Notes under the pieces: generated by a model
What the model was told of the DNA's origin: nothing
Databases searched by the model: none
Seen by the model: the letters and a program-made list of their open reading frames with translations, nothing else
Program-made: the position numbers and the translations under genes
Assembly: GCA_037439425.1 (NCBI GenBank)
Contig: JBBIWA010000100.1
Coordinates: forward strand, 1 to 17,963
Direction: 5' to 3'
From: JBBIWA01 sp037439425
GTDB lineage: Bacteria; Acidobacteriota; Blastocatellia; RBC074
Length of the DNA: 17,963 bases
Part shown: positions 1-5,498 of the stretch, in pieces
Layout of the letters: each line of letters begins with the position of its first letter
Position numbering within the stretch: position 1 is the stretch's first letter

Positions 1-38
1 AAGCTCCTCTCCTATCTGATCCTCTCAACAAAACCACG

Positions 39-74
39 CAGCCGTTGATTACGGACGATTACCGACAACGGCTG
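39..74. repeat. 9-bp inverted repeat (stem-loop)
   Basis: CAGCCGTTG at 39-47 is perfectly complementary to CAACGGCTG at 66-74, with an 18-base loop. A T-rich stretch (GGTTTTG) follows the stem only in the leftward direction, so it could be a weak terminator for a gene ending left of the window. That role is inferred; only the inverted repeat is seen. Confidence 0.5.
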
Positions 75-99
75 TATGAGTGTAACGGTGAGTAATGGC

Positions 100-480
100 T
101 GTCGCCCGTTTCACGGGCTGGGGATCAATTGCCCCTTCTCTCCCAGGGTTACGCGCTGCGCGCTCCAAGCTGGGCTTTAAGCTAGCGCCCGCATTCGCGG
201 GCTGCGAGGTGCAATTGCGCCGACGCTTCCTCACCCCCTCGATCACCGAGTAAGCTCCTGCCCGCATTCGCGGGCTGCGAAGGTGCAACTGTGGTTCGAG
301 ACCGGTTCTTAGGATCACAATGGCTAAAAATCTCCCGCCCGCACTCGTGGCGATATACTTCCGCGTTGCGATACGCCAAGTCAAAATCACAATGGCTAAA
401 GATCTCCCGCCCGCATTCGCGGGCTGTGGGATGTGACTGAATACTGACAGGTTTTAGACTCTCCCCTGCATTCGCGGCGC
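100..480. repeat. array of six degenerate hairpin repeats
   Basis: Six copies of a short palindrome lie at 105-117, 188-201, 261-274, 338-350, 410-423 and 465-477. The core is CCCGCATTCGCGGG, extended by G and C to a 6-bp stem with loop ATTC. The first copy is GCCCGT-TTC-ACGGGC, so a base pair has changed while pairing is kept. Spacings are 83, 73, 77, 72 and 55 bases. Copies 2 and 3 share about 17 bases after the stem (GCTGCGAGGTGCAATTG-like). Copies 4 and 5 share the 15 bases ATCACAATGGCTAAA starting at 314 and 386. The spacing resembles a CRISPR array, but the repeats are too unequal and no cas gene is seen. It fits a dispersed REP-like intergenic hairpin family better. Confidence 0.7.
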
Positions 481-876
481 GAGCATATCACTTCCAGATC
501 CAATCCCACAACATTGAGAGACTATGAGTTGAGGAGAGTAGCTGGTGCGGCTCTCTCTTCCCCCCTGGTTGAGCAGGGAAAGAACTCTTTTCCTAGCTCT
601 CTCGCCACGGAGAAGGAGCAATGAACACTCCCTCCTGTCCCCTCCATCTTGGGTGCTCTGATTTGGTAGGCAGGGCTCACGATGCGGTCACACCGAGCAA
701 TGGACTCGGCCGATGAGAGATATGTTTCAGTGTTGGGAGTGCAGCTACCCCAAGGATGCTGATATTAGTGCAGTCCGAAACATTCTCAGTTGCTCTCTCA
801 CCGGAGCCTGCGGCCCCGCTTCCCAGGCCGAGAATGGGGTTGTGGGATGAATGACTATATTTTAAGCAACGGTTGT
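481..876. other. gene-poor stretch, no recognised gene
   Basis: No open frame here shows recognisable protein character. The best small candidate is a 31-codon frame at 621-716 with a good ribosome binding site, listed separately. No tRNA-like fold or insertion sequence was seen. Together with the repeat array it forms a long non-coding left flank to the pilin gene. Confidence 0.5.
621..716 (+). CDS. possible small ORF, 31 aa, unknown
   Basis: An ATG at 621 follows AAGGAG at 613-618, an ideal spacing, and opens a 31-codon frame ending in TGA at 714-716. The peptide begins MNTPSCPLHLGCSD and resembles no family I know. It has no hydrophobic segment and no clear codon bias. The ribosome binding site is the only support. 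It may equally be chance in a purine-rich stretch. Confidence 0.15.
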   Translation: MNTPSCPLHLGCSDLVGRAHDAVTPSNGLGR

Positions 877-892
877 TGGCTTGCCTCTTGCA
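877..892 (+). promoter_or_regulatory. candidate sigma-54 (-24/-12) promoter
   Basis: TGGCTTGCCTCTTGCA matches the -24/-12 pattern TGGC-N3-N4-TTGCA with the invariant GG and GC at the correct distance. A GC-rich hairpin (arms near 902-910 and 918-926) follows closely. The next recognisable gene is the Flp pilin about 415 bases downstream, so a direct link is uncertain. A match of this quality could arise by chance in a window of this size. Confidence 0.3.
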
Positions 893-1006
893 TCGGCGCG
901 CCTGGGCGCCAAGTCTCTGCGCCAGGTGATTCACCACCGGAGATCGAAGACAGCATACAGCTGGGTTTGCAAGAACCTCTCGCACCGGCCCCGCTAAACA
1001 TTTAGC

Positions 1007-1036
1007 TTGCCATCACGTGATTGGGTTTGCTATATT
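1007..1036 (+). promoter_or_regulatory. sigma-70-like promoter with palindrome in the spacer
   Basis: TTGCCA at 1007-1012 and TATATT at 1031-1036 are separated by 18 bases. The perfect palindrome ATCACGTGAT covers 1012-1021, between the two boxes, where a repressor or regulator dimer could bind. The predicted start is near 1043, where a stem-loop begins. The likely target is the Flp pilin gene at 1310, which would have a leader of about 265 bases. Confidence 0.4.
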
Positions 1037-1041
1037 CCGCT

Positions 1042-1070
1042 TGTCCTTGGGCGAGTAAGCACCAAGGACA
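1042..1070 (+). other. stem-loop at predicted transcript 5' end
   Basis: TGTCCTTGG at 1042-1050 pairs perfectly with CCAAGGACA at 1062-1070 across an 11-base loop. It sits at the predicted start of the transcript from the promoter at 1007-1036. It could stabilise the 5' end of the mRNA or be an operator. No T-run follows, so it is not an intrinsic terminator. Confidence 0.45.
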
Positions 1071-1212
1071 CTTGCTTCGCGACAGGAGCAAAGGAGGCCT
1101 CACAGCAAACTAGGAAGGGGCAATTACGTAGCTAATCCTCACCGGCAGCTTGAAAAGAGCCCTGCTAGCAATATTCGCTAAATTTGCTAACTTCTCCTGC
1201 ATCCTGCCCCCG

Positions 1213-1242
1213 TTGCCCTTTTATTCTGGGATCGCCTAAACT
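1213..1242 (+). promoter_or_regulatory. weaker candidate promoter close to the pilin gene
   Basis: TTGCCC at 1213-1218 and TAAACT at 1237-1242 are separated by 18 bases. This would give a leader of about 60 bases before the pilin ATG. The boxes are only moderate matches, so this is an alternative to the stronger site at 1007-1036. Confidence 0.2.
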
Positions 1243-1309
1243 ACCGACCCCCTTGTCTGATATTGCTATCGCTGCATATCTTCTAAGGAAGGTGGCTGTT
1301 AAGTTGTGT

Positions 1310-1495
1310 ATGATAGTCTGGATTCGAAAATTCTTCGTCGAAGAAAGCGGTCAGGATCTGGTCGAGTATTCGTTCTTGCTGGTTCTGCTTGGGACCATCG
1401 TACTTCTTTACCTGACTGGTATCGGCATCAATATTACGAGCATCCTGAGTAAGATTGGCGTCAAACTTGAAGAGGCCAATAGCGCGATGAATTAA
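1310..1495 (+). CDS. Flp/Fap-type (type IVb) pilin
   Basis: This is a 61-residue type IVb prepilin of the Flp/Fap family, the building block of tight-adherence (Tad) pili. A short basic leader (MIVWIRKFFVEESG) precedes the motif G14-QDLVEY, with Glu at +5 and Tyr at +6 of the mature protein, as expected for cleavage by a TadV-type prepilin peptidase after Gly14. A continuous hydrophobic helix follows (about residues 19-42, SFLLVLLGTIVLLYLTG), then a polar tail. The mature pilin would be 47 residues. The frame is open back to 1184, but the upstream part is not pilin-like. ATG 1310 is chosen; TTG 1304 (with GGTGG 8 bases before) and GTG 1292 are alternatives, because the AAGGAAGGTGG ribosome binding region lies rather far from the ATG. 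No other Tad gene is in the window, so it is an orphan here. Confidence 0.85.
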   Translation: MIVWIRKFFVEESGQDLVEYSFLLVLLGTIVLLYLTGIGINITSILSKIGVKLEEANSAMN

Positions 1496-1562
1496 TGCGG
1501 CCTTCTCCCCAGGTCTGAACTGACCGCCCCCATCTCGTCTCACTCCCGCCTCTTATCCGCTG

Positions 1563-2498
1563 CTATTTCGGAGTTCCATTAGTAAAGGTCAGCCAGTTGC
1601 CCGGCGCCTCTTTGCGACCGGAGGTGATGGCAAAGAACTCTTCTTGAATCGCAGCCGTGACGGGGCCGCGTTTACCGCTGCCAATGCTGATTCGATCAAT
1701 GCTCCTGATCGGAGTGATCTCCGCAGCCGTACCCGTAAAGAAGACCTCATCGGCAATGTAAAGCGCAGCGCGGGGAATGGCCTGCTCTTTGACTTCGTAC
1801 CCCAGACCTTGAGCGATCTGGATAACTGAATCGCGCGTGATACCTGGCAGCACAGCCGAACTCAGCGGCGGCGTGTGAAGCTGCCCGTCTTTGACCAGGA
1901 AGATATTCTCACCACTGCCTTCGCTGACCATCCCATGTTCGTCGAGCGCGATACCTTCGACAAAGCCATTGAGGATGGCTTCCATTTTAATCAATTGCGA
2001 ATTCATGTAATTGGCTGCCGCCTTCGCTGTCGGTGGTAGCGAATTGGCTGACAAACGCGTCCAGCTTGACACGCACACATCCACACCTTGCTCAATCGCT
2101 TCCTGACCCAGGTACTTGCCCCAGACCCAGCTCGCGATGTAGACCTCAACAGGGTTGGGCAAGGGATCGACACCAAAGCTGCCGTAGCCGCGAAAGACCA
2201 GGGGGCGCAGATAGCATTCCTTGAATCCGTTGACGCGCACAACTTCGATGCAAGCCTCTATCAGCTCATCAATCGAATAACCTATCTCCATGCGGTAGAT
2301 GTGACAGGAATTGTGTAATCGCCCGAGATGTTCGCGCAAGCGAAAGATAGCCGGACCTTGCGGCGTTGAGTAACAGCGAATTCCTTCAAACAAGGCCGAG
2401 GCGTAATTGATCACGTGCGACATGACGTGGATCTTCGCCTCCTCCCAGTCAATCATTTTTCCATTGTGCCAGATCTTCTTGGCGATCTCGGTAGCCAT
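1563..2498 (-). CDS. ilvE: branched-chain-amino-acid aminotransferase
   Basis: A fold-type IV PLP enzyme of 311 residues, the usual length for bacterial IlvE. It catalyses the last, reversible step of leucine, isoleucine and valine synthesis in the cytoplasm, with 2-oxoglutarate/glutamate as partner. Visible landmarks are YASALFEGIRCY (32-43), the PLP lysine in PPTAKAAANYMNS (Lys159), the SEGSGENIF signature (192-200), LPGITRDSV (217-225) and the phosphate-site motif FTGTAAEITPI (254-264). SALFEGIRCY and the K159 context favour IlvE over D-amino-acid transaminase or aminodeoxychorismate lyase. ATG 2498 is preceded by AAGGAG at good spacing. It is divergent from the Trm112 gene, with its own promoter at 2573-2602, and converges with the pilin gene. 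No terminator is clear in the 67 bases between them. Confidence 0.95.
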   Translation of the reverse strand: MATEIAKKIWHNGKMIDWEEAKIHVMSHVINYASALFEGIRCYSTPQGPAIFRLREHLGRLHNSCHIYRMEIGYSIDELIEACIEVVRVNGFKECYLRPLVFRGYGSFGVDPLPNPVEVYIASWVWGKYLGQEAIEQGVDVCVSSWTRLSANSLPPTAKAAANYMNSQLIKMEAILNGFVEGIALDEHGMVSEGSGENIFLVKDGQLHTPPLSSAVLPGITRDSVIQIAQGLGYEVKEQAIPRAALYIADEVFFTGTAAEITPIRSIDRISIGSGKRGPVTAAIQEEFFAITSGRKEAPGNWLTFTNGTPK

Positions 2499-2523
2499 CT
2501 TTTGCTACTCCTTCGAGAGAGAA

Positions 2524-2545
2524 TTTGAAGACTGCGGCAGTCAAA
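2524..2545 (-). other. stem-loop in ilvE leader
   Basis: GACTG and CAGTC pair around a 3-base loop inside a weaker outer TTTGA/TCAAA pairing. It lies within the 68-base predicted ilvE leader, upstream of the ribosome binding site. No leader peptide rich in Leu, Ile or Val is visible, so classical attenuation is not supported. Confidence 0.25.
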
Positions 2546-2572
2546 CCAGGCTTGAACTCTAAGCGAGCGGCC

Positions 2573-2602
2573 ATCATACTGACTCGCATTTCTGAGTGTC
2601 AA
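2573..2602 (-). promoter_or_regulatory. ilvE promoter
   Basis: On the minus strand TTGACA (2602-2597) and TATGAT (2578-2573) are separated by 18 bases, a near-consensus sigma-70 promoter. The predicted start near 2566 gives a leader of about 68 bases to ilvE. It is back-to-back with the Trm112 promoter; the two TTGACA boxes face away across 18 bases (2603-2620). Confidence 0.65.
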
Positions 2603-2620
2603 GTCACGCTGGCGCGCAGT

Positions 2621-2650
2621 TTGACAAAGCTTTCAGAGCAAAACTAGAAT
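2621..2650 (+). promoter_or_regulatory. promoter of the Trm112-GT9 run
   Basis: TTGACA at 2621-2626 and TAGAAT at 2645-2650 are separated by 18 bases, a strong sigma-70 match. The predicted start near 2657 gives a leader of about 37 bases to the ATG at 2694. The promoter is divergent from that of ilvE, so one regulator bound between them could affect both. Confidence 0.65.
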
Positions 2651-2693
2651 GATGCTCTCTTGCGTGACTCAATTACTAAACTGAGGATATCTT

Positions 2694-2888
2694 ATGGGAA
2701 TAAGTCAAGAGCTGTTGGAAATTTTGGTCTGCCCAGCCTGTAAGGTAAAGGTTGAACTTAAGCCCGACGGCAGCGGGCTAAAATGTGTTGAGTGCCATCG
2801 GGTCTACCCGATTCGTGACGAGATTCCCGTGATGCTGATTGATGAGGCCACGATTGAAGAAGAAGGCACGGCGTCATCGCAACAGTGA
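2694..2888 (+). CDS. Trm112-like zinc-ribbon protein (YcaR/UPF0434 family)
   Basis: A 64-residue protein with two CxxC pairs, Cys13/Cys16 (CPAC) and Cys31/Cys34 (CVEC), expected to bind one zinc. The C-terminal signature YPIRDEIPVMLIDEA (38-52) is typical of bacterial Trm112/YcaR proteins. In eukaryotes and archaea Trm112 activates several methyltransferases; the role of most bacterial homologues is unclear. The start has GAGGA at 2683-2687 at good spacing. A glycosyltransferase of the lipopolysaccharide type follows 87 bases later. In Escherichia coli ycaR also sits among LPS precursor genes (lpxK-ycaR-kdsB), so the envelope-gene context is consistent. No methyltransferase gene lies beside it here. 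Confidence 0.88.
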   Translation: MGISQELLEILVCPACKVKVELKPDGSGLKCVECHRVYPIRDEIPVMLIDEATIEEEGTASSQQ

Positions 2889-2940
2889 TAGCACTGGAGA
2901 AAAACAGACTGCGAAGATCACCAAGAGAAATCACTAAAGG

Positions 2941-2976
2941 ATGACAGTTTCTTTCTTCTACCTTTTGCCAGCCTGA
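2941..2976 (+). other. 11-codon mini-ORF overlapping the GT9 start
   Basis: ATG 2941 opens an 11-residue frame (MTVSFFYLLPA) whose stop TGA shares bases with the ATG of the glycosyltransferase gene (TGATG at 2974-2978). The downstream gene lacks its own ribosome binding site, so translational coupling is possible. The mini-ORF itself has AAAGG directly against its ATG, which is not an ideal spacing. Confidence 0.2.
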
Positions 2977-4061
2977 TGGCGACACCACTCTTTGAGCAAC
3001 TCCCTCCCTACGCGCGGGTGCTCTTCGTCAGGCTACGTAACCTGGGCGAAGCAGTGCTCGACACGGCGAATCTACGTGCCCTCAAACGCTTCCGCCCTGA
3101 TCTTCAGATTACCACCCTGGTTGAAGCCATCTACGCTGATCTTTACACGGCGGACCCTGAGATTGAAGCTCTGCCGCTGGTCCGCCGCAGCCAAGACCGG
3201 CGCAGCTCGCTCACAGCTCGTCTGAGCGTGATCAGAGAGATTCGCCGGAGAAAATTCGCTGCCGCAATCAACCTGCACGGTGGGCCGACCAGCGCTCAGC
3301 TGGTCGCCACCAGCGGCGCTCCGTATCGTGTCGGGGCAGCCCATTTTCGTCACCATTACGCTTATAATCTGCGAATCCCGCCGGCTGAAGAGATCCTTGC
3401 GCGCCACAATCTGCATTCCGTCGAAGCGCAATTCGGCTGGTTCAAATGGTTGGGTTTGCCTGATGATGAGCCTGCCCCTACCCGGCTCTTTGTCGCTCCG
3501 CAGATGCAGGAGTCAGGGCAGGCGAAACTGCGTGCAGCCGGAGTAGATTCTCAAGCGCCTTATGCCGTGCTGGCGCCAACCAGCGAATTCTACACGAAGC
3601 GCTGGCCACCTGAGCGGTATGCCAGAATCGCCGAACTGCTCATTGCCCGTGGCTATCAGGTAGTTATGACAGGCGCTCCTACCAGCGAGCAGATAGCGCA
3701 GTTGAAGAGCGTTCAAGCTGCATCCAGACAACCATTAGCAGCCCTCCATACGCTGAGCATTGGCGAGCTAGCGGCGGTGATTGCAGCAAGCGCGCTCTTT
3801 GTTGGCAATGACGGTGGCCCGGCACATATGGCGGCGGCACTCAAGGTTCCGCTCGTCGTGCTCTTTGGTCCGGCCAGCTCCGTGCGCTGGCGCCCGTGGC
3901 GCGCTCGCGCTGAGGTGGTACAAAATTATTTCCCCTGCAATCCCTGCTCGATGTACACCTGCACCGAGTTTGCTCAACCTGAATGTATCCGCTCGCTCAG
4001 CGTGGCTCAGGTACTAGCTGCGATTGACAAGATAGTATCGTCCCGAAGCCTCTTCGGGTAA
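2976..4061 (+). CDS. glycosyltransferase family 9 (heptosyltransferase-like)
   Basis: A 361-residue GT-B enzyme of family GT9, which includes the ADP-heptose:LPS heptosyltransferases WaaC, WaaF and WaaQ. The N-terminal Rossmann domain opens with VLFVRLRNLGEAVLDTANL (15-33), a variant of the RLxxLGDvvltTP start. The C-terminal domain carries PTSEFYTKRWPPERYA (201-216) and the nucleotide-sugar motif GNDGGPAHMAAALKVP (277-292), then LFGPASSVRWRPW. Cysteines 321, 324, 329 and 337 near the end recall the CxxC...C pattern of many GT9 proteins. It probably adds heptose or a related sugar to the LPS core at the inner face of the inner membrane; the exact acceptor cannot be read. The ATG has no ribosome binding site and overlaps a mini-ORF stop. 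It follows the Trm112 gene and precedes the PQQ-like propeller by 54 bases. Confidence 0.88.
   Translation: MATPLFEQLPPYARVLFVRLRNLGEAVLDTANLRALKRFRPDLQITTLVEAIYADLYTADPEIEALPLVRRSQDRRSSLTARLSVIREIRRRKFAAAINLHGGPTSAQLVATSGAPYRVGAAHFRHHYAYNLRIPPAEEILARHNLHSVEAQFGWFKWLGLPDDEPAPTRLFVAPQMQESGQAKLRAAGVDSQAPYAVLAPTSEFYTKRWPPERYARIAELLIARGYQVVMTGAPTSEQIAQLKSVQAASRQPLAALHTLSIGELAAVIAASALFVGNDGGPAHMAAALKVPLVVLFGPASSVRWRPWRARAEVVQNYFPCNPCSMYTCTEFAQPECIRSLSVAQVLAAIDKIVSSRSLFG
4042..4058 (+). other. short hairpin at the end of the GT9 gene
   Basis: CCCGAAG and CTTCGGG form a perfect 7-bp stem with a 3-base loop directly before the TAA stop (4059-4061). No T-run follows, so it is not a standard terminator. 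It may stabilise the mRNA end or modulate read-through into the next gene. Confidence 0.4.
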
Positions 4062-4115
4062 GATTGAGTCCTGAAGGGAGAAGCTAAACAAGCGATTAAC
4101 CGAAAGGAGATAGCC

Positions 4116-5360
4116 ATGCAGCATCTGTTGATACTGGCTCTGTTGTTGCTGGCCATGATGCTGGTTCCGGTGGCAAGTGGTAACGCCAGCTATGAAGCCG
4201 ACTGGCCACAGTGGCGAGGACCGAACCGCAATGGAGTCTCGAAAGAGACGGGACTGCTGAAGTCCTGGCCTGTGGGCGGGCCGCCAAAGATGTGGTCCAT
4301 CGAGCACCTAGGTGAAGGTTACGGTTCCATCGCCGTCGCGGGAGAGCGCATCTTCGTGCAGGGCGTGAAAGGAAGTGCGAGCGTGGTCTTCTGCTTGAAC
4401 CGCGCAGATGGGAAGATCGTGTGGATGACAGCACTAGGGCCAAGACTGGATCAGGATCGCGGCGGCGGGCCGCGAGGAACTCCCACTGTCGATGGCGACC
4501 GCGTTTACGCGCTGACCGAAAATGGCGATCTCGCCTGTCTGAGTGTGGCTAATGGCTCTGTCCTCTGGCGCCGCAACATTCTCAAAGACTTCGGCGGTGA
4601 TAATCCCCATTGGCACATTAGCGAATCCCCGCTTCTGGAGGGAGAACGGGTAATTGTCACCCCGGGTGGCAATCAAGCTGGCATCGTGGCGCTCGACAAG
4701 ATGTCAGGCCAGACTATTTGGACTTCTAAGGATTTGAGCGACCCGGCTGCCTACTCATCTCCTATTGCTGCTGAGGTGCAAGGCGTGCGGATAATTACGA
4801 CTATTACTTCCAAAGCTGCCGTAGGTGTGCGCGCATCAGATGGGAAATTGATGTGGAAATACGCGCCCGTGGCCAATCACACGGCTAATATCACGACACC
4901 GGTCTTTCACGACAACAAGGTCTTCTACACCACGGCCTACGGCACGGGCGCAGCATTACTGGGGCTAAAGGCAGAAGGCGACGTGGTCAAAGCTGAGGAG
5001 ATTTACTTCACCAAAGAGATGCAAAACCATCACGGTGGCGTGGTGCTGGTGGATGGCTATATCTACGGTTTCTCCAATCAAATCTTGACCTGCCTGGAAT
5101 TTGCTACGGGCAAGGTGAGGTGGAAGCATCGCAGCGTGGGCAAGGGGTCGCTGACTTATGCTGATGGGCATCTTTATCTGCTCAGCGAAAACAATGTGGT
5201 GGGCTTGGCTGAAGCCACGCCTGAGGGCTATCGAGAGAAAGGGCGATTTCAAATTGCTGATCAGGGCCGTCCCAGTTGGGCGCACCCGGTGGTGAGCGGG
5301 GGCCGGCTCTACATCCGCGATCAAGCTGTGCTCACCTGCTATAACGTCAAAGCCAATTGA
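4116..5360 (+). CDS. exported PQQ-like beta-propeller repeat protein
   Basis: A 414-residue protein with a signal peptide (hydrophobic residues 4-20, likely cleavage near VASG/NAS at about 22), hence periplasmic or exported. WPQWRGPNRNGVSKETGLLKSWP (30-52) is the classic opening of PQQ-like outer-membrane-biogenesis/pyrrolo-quinoline propellers. Blade motifs recur, such as VYALTENGDLACLSVANGSVLW, GIVALDKMSGQTIW, VGVRASDGKLMWKY and LTCLEFATGKVRWKH. No dehydrogenase catalytic set or haem-binding CxxCH is visible, so PQQ binding and enzyme activity are not supported. It may act as a scaffold, as BamB does. AAAGGAG at 4103-4109 precedes the ATG at good spacing. It lies 54 bases after the GT9 gene and is probably co-transcribed. 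Confidence 0.85.
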   Translation: MQHLLILALLLLAMMLVPVASGNASYEADWPQWRGPNRNGVSKETGLLKSWPVGGPPKMWSIEHLGEGYGSIAVAGERIFVQGVKGSASVVFCLNRADGKIVWMTALGPRLDQDRGGGPRGTPTVDGDRVYALTENGDLACLSVANGSVLWRRNILKDFGGDNPHWHISESPLLEGERVIVTPGGNQAGIVALDKMSGQTIWTSKDLSDPAAYSSPIAAEVQGVRIITTITSKAAVGVRASDGKLMWKYAPVANHTANITTPVFHDNKVFYTTAYGTGAALLGLKAEGDVVKAEEIYFTKEMQNHHGGVVLVDGYIYGFSNQILTCLEFATGKVRWKHRSVGKGSLTYADGHLYLLSENNVVGLAEATPEGYREKGRFQIADQGRPSWAHPVVSGGRLYIRDQAVLTCYNVKAN

Positions 5361-5498
5361 AAAGAGCGGAAGTGGGCTAGTAAGGTTCTCTTTGAAACCA
5401 TGAATGCTTTCATCATCTTCTGAGCCGTAGACTGAAGTTGGTCAGACATTTTCCGATTTCGAATTGCGCATTGATCTTCCTATTCCCCAAAAGGCGTG

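Noticed and set aside
49..390. 113-codon and 65-codon minus-strand frames as genes
   Set aside because: They run through the hairpin repeats and translate the same repeated stem (SQPANAG, RECGREIF). Composition is repeat-driven and no family is recognisable.
100..480. CRISPR array
   Set aside because: The period fits, but copies differ strongly, flanks outside the core are partly shared rather than unique, the last spacing is 55 bases, and no cas gene is present.
790..1005. 71-codon + frame
   Set aside because: No ribosome binding site, no protein-like composition, and it runs through the sigma-54-like site and hairpin.
1184..1309. N-terminal extension of the pilin frame
   Set aside because: The extension is Pro/Cys-rich and would place the prepilin leader far from the N-terminus; real Flp leaders are short.
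2500..2560. Branched-chain amino-acid attenuator or T-box before ilvE
   Set aside because: The leader is only about 68 bases, without a Leu/Ile/Val-rich leader peptide or T-box signature; one small hairpin is all that is seen.
4116..5360. PQQ-dependent alcohol dehydrogenase
   Set aside because: Length is too short, and no disulfide Cys-Cys pair, catalytic Asp set or haem CxxCH is visible.
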